A program made the translations under genes and the position numbers. The notes under the pieces were generated by a model. It had not been told where the DNA came from, searched no databases, and was given only the letters and a program-made list of their open reading frames with translations. This document shows positions 1-7,687 of a stretch of 64,000 nt of DNA, in pieces; position 1 is the stretch's first letter; each line of letters opens with the position of its first letter. Source of the stretch: DASYKS01 sp031404815 (GTDB taxonomy: Bacteria; Acidobacteriota; Thermoanaerobaculia; Multivoradales; UBA5704); the NCBI GenBank assembly GCA_031404815.1, contig JANNIH010000101.1:1-64000 (forward strand). Reading direction: 5' to 3'.

Positions 1-16
1 GCATCGGCCTTCGGCC

Positions 17-259
17 TCAGCCCTGGGCTGGGCTCTCCCGGCCCGTTGGGCCGATCTCAGACGCCGCCGGATGACAGGCGATGCTGGCCTTGATCTTCTC
101 CACGCTTTGGATCAGCCGGCGACTTTGACGGGGCCTTGGCATGCCGTGGGATTCGGCTTCCGGATCTTCGACCGCCGAATAGACTGTGCGGACCTGTAGC
201 GAGGCGGCGTAGCCCCGGTTCCTGATGCAGAGAAAGAAGGAGCGTTTGGTTTCGTTCAT
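17..259 (-). CDS. Small hypothetical protein, possibly with a disrupted C-terminus
   Basis: An 80-residue frame starting at ATG 259 on the minus strand. The first 40 or so residues (KRSFFLCIRN, then GYAASLQVRTVY, then an acidic DPEAESHG) look like a real small soluble protein. From memory, similar N-termini occur in 60-80 residue bacterial proteins that continue with an acidic segment such as DESGEDYL. Here the second half is instead basic and low in structure (SRRLIQSVEKIK), and neither other frame restores the expected ending, so the gene may be frameshifted or decayed. No signal peptide, membrane helix or catalytic motif is visible, and there is no convincing ribosome binding site. No function is proposed. 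Confidence 0.4.
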   Translation of the reverse strand: MNETKRSFFLCIRNRGYAASLQVRTVYSAVEDPEAESHGMPRPRQSRRLIQSVEKIKASIACHPAASEIGPTGRESPAQG

Positions 260-530
260 GGTGTTGGTTTTAAAAGTCGTTTGACTTTGAGGTCTCAGCG
301 ACCCCGACCGTGAGCTTCGAAGGCCGATGAGGAGGATTCTTCCCTAATCTCCCCGACTCCGGTGTCTCAAAAGCATTGACAGGTTCCGGGCCTTCAGGAC
401 ATAGGTAACACCCCCTTCACTCCCCCCACGGCGTCTTCCATGCCGAAAACGTCGGCGGGCCAGCCGCGGAGCGTTGTCGACGGGCGCACGCCGTGTTTCG
501 GAGCCGATGACGTCGAGCGGTGACTGCAAG
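260..530. other. Intergenic stretch without a supported gene
   Basis: No frame here has convincing protein-like composition. The stretch lies between the small minus-strand gene and the 20-bp repeat array. Its last 40 or so bases may already contain diverged repeat units. Confidence 0.5.
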
Positions 531-890
531 CCCGATTTCGGGGCGCATTCTCGGCCGCAGCGACGTAGAGCCCGATTCGATGGCGTAGAGCCGCCTTCCG
601 CGGCATTTGTTCCGGTTCTGGGGCCGATGGTCCGATTCTGGGGCGGATAGTCCGGTCCTGGGACCGATAATCCTGTTCTGGGACCGCTGGTCCGATTCTG
701 GGACGGCTATTCCGGTTCTGGGACGTATAGTCCGGTTCTGGGACCGATATTCCTGTTCTGGGACGTATATTCCTGTTCTGGGACGGATCGCCGCTTTCGG
801 CAGGATAGAGCCGCTATACGGCTCGGATCGCCGGTATCCAAGGCGTATAGGCGCTCTCCAGAGTGTAGTGCCGCTTTCGGAAGCGGGGGC
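531..890. repeat. 20-bp tandem repeat array
   Basis: About 18 consecutive 20-bp units are in register. The nine units from 611 to 790 are well conserved, each beginning TCCGGTTCTGGG or TCCTGTTCTGGG and followed by a variable half such as ACCGATAT or ACGTATAG. Units on both sides (531-610 and 791-890) keep the 20-bp period and the CCG start but are diverged. The unit length is not a multiple of three, so frames crossing the array rotate through it and are not evidence of a protein. There are no unique spacers, so it is not a CRISPR array. The function is unknown. Confidence 0.85.
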
Positions 891-981
891 CCGACTGCCG
901 GGTGCGTGACCGCGACGACTTCTTGCTTTTCGCCAGTTCTTCGCGGACCAGCTCGTGGTTCTTGTCGCGTAGGATAGGTCT

Positions 982-1830
982 ATGCCCGAGTCCACAACGC
1001 CGACCCTCTTCACCATCCCCGGTCCCCACGCCCCGCTCCACGGCTTGATCGACTTCCCGGAAGAGCCCGGGCTCCGGCCGACGGTGGTGATCTGCCACGG
1101 GTTCAAGGGGTTCATGGAGTGGGCTTTCTTTCCGTATCTCGCCCATTTGCTCAGCGAGCGGGGGTTCGTGGTGGTGCGCTTCAATCTCTCCGGGAGCGGT
1201 CAGCTGCCGGGCGAGGATCGGGTGAGCGATCTTGCGGCGTTTCGTTCGAATACGCACAGCCGGGAGCTGGAGGATCTGCTCGCGGTGATCGCTGAGGTAG
1301 GCGGGGAGATCGCGCCCGGGAGGGCCGACTCGAAGCGGCTGTCGCTGTTCGGCCACAGTCGGGGGGGCGGCAACGCCATCCTCGCCGCGGCACGGCCGGA
1401 GTTGCAGGAGCGGGTGAAGTCTCTGGTCACCTGGGCGGCGGTCGCTACCTTCGACCGCTACTCGGAAGATCAGAAGAGATTCTGGCGCGACCTGGGCGAG
1501 TTCCCGGTGCAGAACACGCGGACGAAGCAGGATCTGGCGCTGGGATTGGGGTTGCTCGAAGATCTGGAAGCATACGGTGACGCGCTCGATCCGACCCGCG
1601 CCGCCGCGGTGCGGTCGTGCCCCTGGCTGATCGTCCACGGCGACCGCGACGATTCGGTCGGCTTCTCCGATGGCGAAAAGCTCAAGGCGGCGGCTACCGA
1701 GCCGTGCGAGCTGCTCCGGATCGAAGGGGGCGACCACGGTTTCGGTGCGAAGCACCCGTTCCAGGGGCCGACGCCGCAGTTGATCCAGGCGCTGAACGCG
1801 ACGCAGAGTTGGTTGGTGCGCTCAGGGTAG
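982..1830 (+). CDS. Alpha/beta-hydrolase family protein
   Basis: A 282-residue cytoplasmic enzyme of the alpha/beta-hydrolase (dienelactone hydrolase / esterase-like) fold. It has the oxyanion-loop motif CHGFKGF (residues 38-44), the nucleophile elbow GHSRGG with Ser126, an acidic residue in HGDRDD (Asp221 or Asp224) and the catalytic His252 in GGDHGF. These give a complete Ser-Asp-His triad and a normal family length. The substrate cannot be read from the sequence; ester or thioester hydrolysis is the family expectation. It stands alone on the plus strand, with the 20-bp repeat array upstream and a convergent HAD phosphatase gene 18 bases downstream. The ATG at 982 has only a weak purine-rich ribosome binding site. 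Confidence 0.85.
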   Translation: MPESTTPTLFTIPGPHAPLHGLIDFPEEPGLRPTVVICHGFKGFMEWAFFPYLAHLLSERGFVVVRFNLSGSGQLPGEDRVSDLAAFRSNTHSRELEDLLAVIAEVGGEIAPGRADSKRLSLFGHSRGGGNAILAAARPELQERVKSLVTWAAVATFDRYSEDQKRFWRDLGEFPVQNTRTKQDLALGLGLLEDLEAYGDALDPTRAAAVRSCPWLIVHGDRDDSVGFSDGEKLKAAATEPCELLRIEGGDHGFGAKHPFQGPTPQLIQALNATQSWLVRSG

Positions 1831-1848
1831 CGACCCGACGGCCGCTAC

Positions 1849-2541
1849 CTACGCGAGGGTGATCGCTGCGGCCATCTCGAAGAGCAGCGGCCCGGAAAGC
1901 TCCGTCACCACCCGGTCCGCGCCGGCCGCGTGCAGCTCTGCGGCCGATGTCCGTCCCGTCGCGACCGCGAGGCAGGGGATGCCGTGGGCGCGGGCGCAGG
2001 CGACGTCGTGGATGCTGTCTCCGACCACCAGGGTGTCCGCTGCGGCGAAGCGCCGGCCGAGGTGGCTCTCCGCCCGGTCGAGCGCGAACGGCGGGAGGTC
2101 GCGACGGTCGATCGCGTCGCAGCCAAAGGCGCCGAACGGGAAGAAGCGGTTCAGGTCGAACGGCGCGAGTTTGGTGCGCGCGCAGGGCTCCCAATTGCCG
2201 GTGAGCAGGGCGAGTTTGACTTGGGCGTCGGCGGCGAGCTCTTCGAGCCGCTCGACGACGCCGGGCAGGAGCGTCATCCGTTCGGGATCGAGCCGGGTGG
2301 CGAGCCGTTCGCGGTAGATCTCGCGAACGTCGGGGATGCGCGCGAGCGCTTCGTCCCGCGCCACACCGCCCGAAATCGCCAGCTCGACCACGATCGTCGG
2401 ATCGGTCTTGCCGGAAAAGTCGTAGCCGTCGAGATCCCCGGCGGTGCCGAAGACGTCGAATAGCGCGGAGGCGAAGATCGGACGCACCTGCGGCCCGCAG
2501 GAGAGGAGCGTGCCGTCGATGTCGAACAGGATCAGCCGCAT
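1849..2541 (-). CDS. HAD-superfamily phosphatase, phosphoglycolate-phosphatase-like
   Basis: A 230-residue haloacid-dehalogenase superfamily hydrolase. Motif I is DIDGT with the nucleophile Asp7 and the acid/base Asp9; motif II is the threonine in LLTGN (Thr114); motif IV is VVGDSIHD with Asp175 and Asp179 for magnesium. The helical cap between motifs I and II resembles phosphoglycolate and beta-phosphoglucomutase-type phosphatases. The actual phosphate ester is unknown. It is the last gene of a four-gene minus-strand unit and begins 12 bases after the enoyl-CoA hydratase gene ends, so the two are very probably co-transcribed. Confidence 0.85.
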   Translation of the reverse strand: MRLILFDIDGTLLSCGPQVRPIFASALFDVFGTAGDLDGYDFSGKTDPTIVVELAISGGVARDEALARIPDVREIYRERLATRLDPERMTLLPGVVERLEELAADAQVKLALLTGNWEPCARTKLAPFDLNRFFPFGAFGCDAIDRRDLPPFALDRAESHLGRRFAAADTLVVGDSIHDVACARAHGIPCLAVATGRTSAAELHAAGADRVVTELSGPLLFEMAAAITLA

Positions 2542-2553
2542 TGAGCCTCAAGT

Positions 2554-3339
2554 CTACCGCCAGCGGGGCGGTTTCTTCGTTTCGAGGAAGGTTAAGACGC
2601 CACGGCGGCAATCTTCGGTGCCGCGCGCCTGGGCGTTCGCCTCGGCGGCGCGGGCGAGCGCTTCGTCGAGCGGACGGCCGAGCGCGTCGAGCAGCAGGCG
2701 TTTGGTGCGCGCGATGGATTCCGAGCTGGCGTTGGCGAGGATCGCTCCTGCGAGGTCGTCGCCGGTCGGGCGTAAGTCGGCCGCGGGGACCACCCGGTTC
2801 GCGAGGCCGATGTCGAGCGCGCGCGCCGCGGAGAGCGGTTGCGGAAAGAGGAGCAGCTCGCGCAGATCGGCGCCGCGCACGCGGAGCGGCAGGTAGGTCG
2901 CGACTAGCGCCGCGACGAAGCCGATCCGCACTTCGCTGTAGAGGAACATCGCATCGTCGGCCGCGACCACGAAATCACACGCGGTGGCGAGACCGCAGCC
3001 GCCCGCGACGCACGAGCCCTGAACGAGCGCCAGGGTGAGTGCCTCTTGCTTGAGGATCGCGGCAAACAGCGCGCGCAGCTTTTCCGACTCCGCCCGGTTC
3101 TGCTCGATGTCGGCGTCGGCGAGCGCGCGCAGGTGGTCGAGATCGGCGCCGGCCGAGAAGTGCTTGCCGGCCCCGGAAAGGATCACCGCGCGCACCCCTT
3201 CGGCGCGCAGATCGCGGCCGTACAGCTCGGTCAGGGCGGACACCAGAGCGGGGGAGAGCGCATTGGCGCGCGCCGGATCGTTCAGTTGGACGCGCAGCAG
3301 GTCGCCGTCTTGGCGGACTTCGAGCAGGGGGGTGGTCAT
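2554..3339 (-). CDS. Enoyl-CoA hydratase/isomerase family protein
   Basis: A 261-residue crotonase-fold enzyme. The two oxyanion-hole segments are visible: HFSAGAD (residues 60-66) and VAGGCGLATACD (111-122). One catalytic glutamate lies in SEVRIGF (Glu136). This pattern is typical of 2,3-enoyl-CoA hydratases such as methylglutaconyl-CoA or isohexenylglutaconyl-CoA hydratase. The usual second glutamate region is less clear, so isomerase activity cannot be excluded. Its neighbours upstream are an AtuA-family protein and an AtuA-related small protein. That combination is known from the acyclic-terpene (atu) and leucine/isovalerate (liu) pathways, so a branched acyl-CoA hydration is the likely role. 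No acyl-CoA carboxylase or dehydrogenase is in the window. Confidence 0.88.
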   Translation of the reverse strand: MTTPLLEVRQDGDLLRVQLNDPARANALSPALVSALTELYGRDLRAEGVRAVILSGAGKHFSAGADLDHLRALADADIEQNRAESEKLRALFAAILKQEALTLALVQGSCVAGGCGLATACDFVVAADDAMFLYSEVRIGFVAALVATYLPLRVRGADLRELLLFPQPLSAARALDIGLANRVVPAADLRPTGDDLAGAILANASSESIARTKRLLLDALGRPLDEALARAAEANAQARGTEDCRRGVLTFLETKKPPRWR

Positions 3340-3374
3340 CGGGCGATCCTACGGTTGGGTCCTGCGGGTTGTTG

Positions 3375-3716
3375 TTACGCTCGGGCCGGCGGGATCAGCT
3401 CTTCCGGGACTTCGATCTCCATCATCAGAAGCCCCTGGGCGTGGGTCTTGCCTTGCGCGTCGGTCTTCAAGCTTTCGGTGCCGCCGCCGCCGAGGGCGTC
3501 GTGGAGGATGAAGTTGAGCGCGTTCAAGTTCGGCACCTCGTAGCGATCGACCTTGCCGCGGCAAACTCTAGCGAAATGCGCCTTCACCCGCTCGGGGGTC
3601 ACCTCGCGGCGGATCACCTCGTAGAGTGCCTCCGAGGCGGCGATCAGGCCGACGTTGCTCGCGTCTCCCTTGTCGCCGGAGCGGGCGTGGGCGATGTCGC
3701 GCAGGCGAACCCTCAT
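3375..3716 (-). CDS. AtuA-related small protein (AtuA C-terminal ferredoxin-like domain type)
   Basis: A 113-residue protein starting at ATG 3716, which overlaps the stop of the upstream AtuA gene in an ATGA arrangement (translational coupling). It begins VRLRDIAHARSGDKGD and contains NVGLIA and VPNLNALNFILHDAL, the pattern of the stand-alone C-terminal domain seen next to or fused to AtuA/DUF1446 proteins. It probably forms a complex with the preceding protein. No enzymatic activity has been assigned to this domain that I know of. A longer in-frame reading upstream of ATG 3716 exists but lies inside the AtuA gene and is not credible. Confidence 0.85.
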   Translation of the reverse strand: MRVRLRDIAHARSGDKGDASNVGLIAASEALYEVIRREVTPERVKAHFARVCRGKVDRYEVPNLNALNFILHDALGGGGTESLKTDAQGKTHAQGLLMMEIEVPEELIPPARA

Positions 3717-5083
3717 GCCTCCTCCACATCCACGTTGAGCCGGTTCTCGATCTCTTCCCGCGCGAGCAGCGCCGGCCAATAGGCGACCACCTCTTGCGGC
3801 TTGGGCCGACCCCCGGCAAAACCGGTGACCCCCGGCGGGCCGGCGGTGATGAGCGGCGCGATCTCCTGGCCGAAGCGCTCGACTTTTGCGCGGTCGGCAT
3901 TGCGCACGCCCAAGCGGAGCACCACTTCGGCCGGATCTTCCGGGGCGGTCAAGATGCCGGGCAGGCAGGCGGCGAGGCCGAGCATCTCGGTCGAGCGGTC
4001 GTCGTCCGAAAACGTCACCCCCGCGCGCTCCAACCGCTTCCAGACCACTTCGGCCGCGAGCTTCGCCTTGTCGATCGCGCGCGGGCCGGAGAGCGTGATC
4101 TGGCCGCTGCTCTTCCAGCCGGCGAGGTAGGAGGCCGAAACTTTGAGGAACGGCGTCCGCGGTCGGCCGGTGATGCCGGAGACCCGCACCCGGTCCTTCC
4201 CCTGCTGTTCGAGCTGGATCGAGGTGAAGTCGGCGACCACGTCGGGGGTGATGTACTCCTGGGGATTGCCCATCTCGTAGACCAGCTGTTCGGCGACCGT
4301 CTCGGTGGTCACCATGCCGCCGGTGTTCGGGTGCTTGGTGATCACGAACGTGCCGTCCGCGGACGCTTCGGCGATCGGATAGCCGACGTTCCAGAGGTCC
4401 GGGACCTCCCAGAAGCGGCTGAAGTTGCCGCCGGTGCATTGGGCTCCGCATTCGAGGATGTGCCCCGCGATCGTCCCCGCGGCGAGCCGGTCCCAATCGT
4501 CTTGCCCCCAGCTAAATTCGTGGATCAGGGGGCCGAGCGCGAGCGCGGTGTCGGTCACCCGGCCGCACAGGACGATCAACGCCCCCTGGTCGAGCGCCTG
4601 GGCGACCGGCCGGGCGCCTAAGTAGGCGTTGGCGCTGGTCAGCCGGTCGGTCACGGTGGAGATCGGCTCGCCGGTGTCCATGTTCGCCATCGTGTGCCCA
4701 GCTTCGACCAGCGCGGGGAGGCGGGTGAAGACATCGTCCCCTTCGACTACGCCGACCCGGACGCCTTTGACCCCCAACTCGCGGGCGATCTCGAAGATCT
4801 TCTCGCGGCAGCCGCGGGGGTTTAAGCCGCCGGCGTTGGTGATGATCCGGACGTTTCGCTCTTTCAGCTCGGGCAGGACGCGGCGGATGAACGCCGGAAA
4901 GTCGCTCGCATAGCCGAGCCGCGGGTCTTTGAGGCGCTGGCGCATCATGATCGACAGGGTGACCTCGGCGAGGTAATCCAAGCCGATGTAGTCGATCGGA
5001 CCGCCGCGCAGCAGCTCCACCGGAGCGTCCACGCTGTCGCCCCAGAATCCCTGGCCGTTGCCGATGCGAATGGTTCGGTTCAT
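3713..5083 (-). CDS. AtuA-family (DUF1446) acyclic terpene utilisation protein
   Basis: A 456-residue protein of the AtuA/DUF1446 family. Hallmarks are the N-terminal IRIGNGQGFWGD, ITNAGGLNP near residue 95, GRVTDTAL near 185 and GGNFSRFWEVPD in the middle. The start is placed at ATG 5083 because the protein then begins directly at the conserved core; a 33-residue upstream extension is possible but adds nothing conserved. AtuA is required for growth on acyclic terpenes in Pseudomonas, but its reaction is not established. Here it leads a four-gene minus-strand operon with its small partner, a crotonase and a HAD phosphatase, which suggests branched-chain or isoprenoid acyl-CoA breakdown. The protein is probably cytoplasmic, since no signal peptide is seen. 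Confidence 0.88.
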   Translation of the reverse strand: MNRTIRIGNGQGFWGDSVDAPVELLRGGPIDYIGLDYLAEVTLSIMMRQRLKDPRLGYASDFPAFIRRVLPELKERNVRIITNAGGLNPRGCREKIFEIARELGVKGVRVGVVEGDDVFTRLPALVEAGHTMANMDTGEPISTVTDRLTSANAYLGARPVAQALDQGALIVLCGRVTDTALALGPLIHEFSWGQDDWDRLAAGTIAGHILECGAQCTGGNFSRFWEVPDLWNVGYPIAEASADGTFVITKHPNTGGMVTTETVAEQLVYEMGNPQEYITPDVVADFTSIQLEQQGKDRVRVSGITGRPRTPFLKVSASYLAGWKSSGQITLSGPRAIDKAKLAAEVVWKRLERAGVTFSDDDRSTEMLGLAACLPGILTAPEDPAEVVLRLGVRNADRAKVERFGQEIAPLITAGPPGVTGFAGGRPKPQEVVAYWPALLAREEIENRLNVDVEEA

Positions 5084-5196
5084 GATCAAGGCGAGGTTAG
5101 CACGGGGAATCCCGAGCCGCCCCGCAACCGTTGTAGTGCATGGGACCGACGCAAAGCGGACGCTTCCGCGGTCGTTTCCCATCCGATTCTATCCCG
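5084..5196. promoter_or_regulatory. Divergent intergenic region
   Basis: About 110 bases separate the AtuA operon (leftward) from the ferritin-like gene (rightward), so promoters for both must lie here or just inside the genes. I cannot identify reliable -35/-10 boxes or an operator. Confidence 0.4.
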
Positions 5197-5204
5197 AAGG
5201 AGGA
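5197..5204 (+). promoter_or_regulatory. Ribosome binding site of the ferritin-like gene
   Basis: AAGGAGGA lies 6 bases before ATG 5211. This strong Shine-Dalgarno sequence fixes that start over an in-frame upstream extension. Confidence 0.85.
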
Positions 5205-5210
5205 TTTCCC

Positions 5211-5735
5211 ATGGCGAAAAAAGACCCGAAGAAAGACGCGAAAGCCGAGACCTCGAAGAAGGCCAAGGCGTCGGCCGTAGAGGCCGGTGGCAAGGCGCAG
5301 GGCGGCATCACCGAAGAGCGGTTCTTGGCTGCTCTCAACGAGGATCTGGCGCGGGAGTATGCCGCGGTCATCACCTACCGGACCTACGCGAGCCTGGTGC
5401 AGGGCCAGTGGCGAATGGAGCTGCGCCAGTTCTTCGAGGCGGAGATTCCGGACGAGCTTCTCCATGCCCAGCTGCTCGCTGACAAGATCGTCTCGCTCGG
5501 CGGCGAGCCGACAACCGTCCCCGCGTCGGTCAAGGCGGCCAAAGATGCCCACGAGATGCTCAGCAACGCGCTCGAAGACGAGATCGAGGCGGTCGGCCGC
5601 TACATCGAGCGAAGGAAACAAGCCGAGGATCTCGGCCACGCCGGCCTCGCCATCGACATGGACGACCTGATTCAGGACGAGACCAAGCACCGCGACGAGC
5701 TGCGCATGATCCTGCGCCGATGGGATCGGGGGTAG
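5211..5735 (+). CDS. Ferritin-like four-helix-bundle protein
   Basis: A 174-residue protein with a lysine- and alanine-rich N-terminal tail (residues 1-32) followed by a ferritin-like four-helix bundle. Two ExxH metal-binding motifs are visible (Glu82-His85 in DELLHA and Glu157-His160 in DETKHR), with further glutamates in helices 1 and 3 (Glu49, Glu123/125), as expected for a di-iron site. The family includes bacterioferritin-like, Dps-like and rubrerythrin-like proteins, so iron storage or peroxide detoxification is likely. The basic tail could bind DNA as in some Dps proteins; this is inference. The start is set by a strong Shine-Dalgarno sequence. It is transcribed alone, convergent with the next gene. 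Confidence 0.82.
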   Translation: MAKKDPKKDAKAETSKKAKASAVEAGGKAQGGITEERFLAALNEDLAREYAAVITYRTYASLVQGQWRMELRQFFEAEIPDELLHAQLLADKIVSLGGEPTTVPASVKAAKDAHEMLSNALEDEIEAVGRYIERRKQAEDLGHAGLAIDMDDLIQDETKHRDELRMILRRWDRG

Positions 5736-5785
5736 GGTCCGACGCCGCTGGGATGGATCAAAGCCCTTGCGCTCGACCTAAGAAT

Positions 5786-6175
5786 CTACGAGGGCTCCTC
5801 CCCGTCGGTCAGCCAGCCGAGCGCGCGCTCCTGCCAATCGGGGTGGCTCGTCTCGTCGATGTAACGCAAGTCCGGCGCGATTCCTGTCTCCTTGACCATC
5901 CGGCGTGCCTGTAGGCCGGCGATCGCGCTGTGGGTGACGACGGCGTTGCGCCCCATTCCGGCCTCGCGGCAGATCAGGATCGTCTGCTTGACCAACTCCT
6001 GCGCTTCGGCGGTGAAGGATCGGGTCGCGCGCAGGTCCACCAGCATGGTGAACCCTCCGTCGCGGGGGCGGACGGTGCGGCGGAGTTCGTCGAGCATCCC
6101 GCGCGCCGTGTCGCGATCGACGGTGCTCTCGAAGGTCACCCGGTAGCCGTAGTCGGTCTCTTCGATGTGGGGCAT
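5786..6175 (-). CDS. Small STAS / SpoIIAA-like protein
   Basis: A 129-residue soluble protein without a signal peptide. The alternation of a beta-strand segment (FTMLVDLRATRSF, near 42-54), a helix, another strand (GRNAVVTHS) and a helix with conserved-looking GLQARRM resembles the STAS/SpoIIAA-like fold found in small bacterial proteins of unknown role. Such proteins can act as anti-anti-sigma-like partners or lipid-binding modules, but no phospho-acceptor serine motif typical of SpoIIAA is evident. It starts about 85 bases after the FadL-type gene on the same strand, separated by a hairpin. Function not assigned. Confidence 0.6.
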   Translation of the reverse strand: MPHIEETDYGYRVTFESTVDRDTARGMLDELRRTVRPRDGGFTMLVDLRATRSFTAEAQELVKQTILICREAGMGRNAVVTHSAIAGLQARRMVKETGIAPDLRYIDETSHPDWQERALGWLTDGEEPS

Positions 6176-6188
6176 ACGTCTTGGTAGG

Positions 6189-6227
6189 GGGAACCGGAGG
6201 GGTGAAAGCTACGCCACTCCGGTTCCC
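6189..6227 (-). terminator. Stem-loop between the FadL-type gene and the STAS-like gene
   Basis: A perfect 11-bp inverted repeat (GGGAACCGGAG at 6189-6199 and its complement at 6217-6227) with a 17-base loop, about 30 bases after the fadL-type stop. There is no T-run on the minus strand, so it may be a factor-dependent terminator or an RNA-processing hairpin rather than a classical intrinsic terminator. Confidence 0.5.
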
Positions 6228-6259
6228 TCTTCCCAACCCTCGCTTTCGGGGTTCTGGTT

Positions 6260-7627
6260 TTAGTCCAAACGGAACGACAGGGTGAGCACCATGGACTCCA
6301 GAGCGATCTCCTGCTTGACACCCGCTCCCGGGACCGGTCCGGCGAGCGAGAACAACGGGCCGCTCCCGTCGTTCTTGAACGCCCGATAGTAGGCCAGATC
6401 GAGGCGCAGGCTATCGTACGCCTGGAAACCGATACCGGCCGTCGCGTGATTCTCGAACAGCCCCGGAGCGAACAGGCTGAAGAAGGTCTGCGCGTCGGGG
6501 ATCGGGTTGTCGCTCTTGTTGTAGCCGCCGCGCAGCGTGATCCGCTCGGTCGCGCCATACTGGATACCGAGCGCGAAGACGTCGATGTCCTCCCAGCCGG
6601 GACCGCGGATGGCGCCGGTCGTCGGGTTGATCCCGGAATCGCCGAAGCCCGGGGTGGAGGAGTAGAAGAGCCTTTTCGCGTCGAGCGCCAGCTGGAGCTT
6701 AGAGGTGGGGGTCCAGGCGACGCCGAGCGTCGCGACCGCCGGAGCGCCGAGCTCGAACTTGATCTTCCGGGCGGTGCCGAAGGTCGGCAGATTGGGGTTG
6801 GCGACGCCTGAATTCCACTCGAACTCCTCGAACTTCGTCTCGGACGTGTAGGAGGCGCCGAGCGCAAACTGCGGAGTCGCCTGGAAATGGGCTCCGACCT
6901 GGACGCCGAAGCCCATCGCGCTGTCGGAATCGACGCGCGGGAAAAAGCAGACCGGACCGCCCGGACCGCCCGAGCAGTCGGGTGCGGCGAAACCGACCGG
7001 ATCGCCGGCCAGAGTCGCGCGGGCGAGGTTCAACGAGGCGCCGACGGAGAGTCGGTCGTCAACCTTGTACGCCACGGCGAACGGGATCCTCAACAACTGA
7101 TAGCTCGAGTAGAAGCGGCCGAAGCCGCGCGGCTGCGGCGCGAGGATCGGGTTGCGCGGATCTTGCGGGTAGTCGACGCTGAAACCGGCGAGGCCGAGGA
7201 AGCCCATGCCGAAAGCGGCCCGGCTCTCCTTCTTGTGGTGGCTCCAGCCGAATGCGGGGATTGCGGCATCGTCCCCCTGGTCCTCGGTGCGGCCGGAGAA
7301 CGGTCCGACCCGGCTCTCGACCGCGTTTTGCTGATCGACGTTCTCCAGACTGAATTGAAACTGGTAGCCATCCATCCGCGCGAGCAGGGCGGGGTTCAAG
7401 CTCAAGGCGCCGAGCGCGTCGTTGGGCAGCGCCACACCCGCGCCGCCGAGCGCGCTGTTGACGGCGCCGACACCGTGCAAGAAGTGACCGTTGCCCGCCG
7501 CTGCGGGCCGGCCGACGGCCGTGGCGATCAGGGCGACCGCCGCGATGAACCTGATGAACCTGAGACCGCGGCCGGTTCGCAGGTGTGAAGCGGGACGACG
7601 AGGGACACCGAGGGAATGTTCGGGCAT
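6260..7627 (-). CDS. FadL/OmpP1/TodX-family outer membrane transporter
   Basis: A 455-residue outer membrane beta-barrel for uptake of long-chain fatty acids or other hydrophobic compounds. An N-terminal signal peptide (arginine-rich start, hydrophobic FIAAVALIATAVG, cleavage near PAAAG) is followed by the family hallmark GVGAVNSALGGAGVALPND and SLNPALLA. Many alternating beta-strands follow, and the protein ends in a C-terminal aromatic-type strand (LTLSFRLD). The start is ATG 7627 because GGAGG precedes it by four bases; an in-frame ATG 33 bases upstream lacks this. It reads away from the chemosensory operon. Next to the acyl-CoA genes it may supply hydrophobic substrates, but the link is only proximity. 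Confidence 0.88.
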   Translation of the reverse strand: MPEHSLGVPRRPASHLRTGRGLRFIRFIAAVALIATAVGRPAAAGNGHFLHGVGAVNSALGGAGVALPNDALGALSLNPALLARMDGYQFQFSLENVDQQNAVESRVGPFSGRTEDQGDDAAIPAFGWSHHKKESRAAFGMGFLGLAGFSVDYPQDPRNPILAPQPRGFGRFYSSYQLLRIPFAVAYKVDDRLSVGASLNLARATLAGDPVGFAAPDCSGGPGGPVCFFPRVDSDSAMGFGVQVGAHFQATPQFALGASYTSETKFEEFEWNSGVANPNLPTFGTARKIKFELGAPAVATLGVAWTPTSKLQLALDAKRLFYSSTPGFGDSGINPTTGAIRGPGWEDIDVFALGIQYGATERITLRGGYNKSDNPIPDAQTFFSLFAPGLFENHATAGIGFQAYDSLRLDLAYYRAFKNDGSGPLFSLAGPVPGAGVKQEIALESMVLTLSFRLD

Positions 7628-7687
7628 AGCTCCTCCGCAGATTGAGAAAATGAACGTCAAGGTTCGAATGAGCGGCGCCGCCGATCG

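Noticed and set aside
607..909. Open plus-strand frame of about 100 codons across the 20-bp array
   Set aside because: It is only the repeat read in rotating frames; there is no start context and no protein-like composition outside the repeat.
417..1184. Minus-strand open frame of about 255 codons over the 20-bp array and hydrolase gene
   Set aside because: Half is repeat translation and half is antisense to a gene with a complete catalytic triad.
3717..4496. N-terminal extension of the AtuA-related small protein
   Set aside because: The extension is read out of frame inside the AtuA gene and is Arg/Gly-rich; ATG 3716 with ATGA overlap is the natural start.
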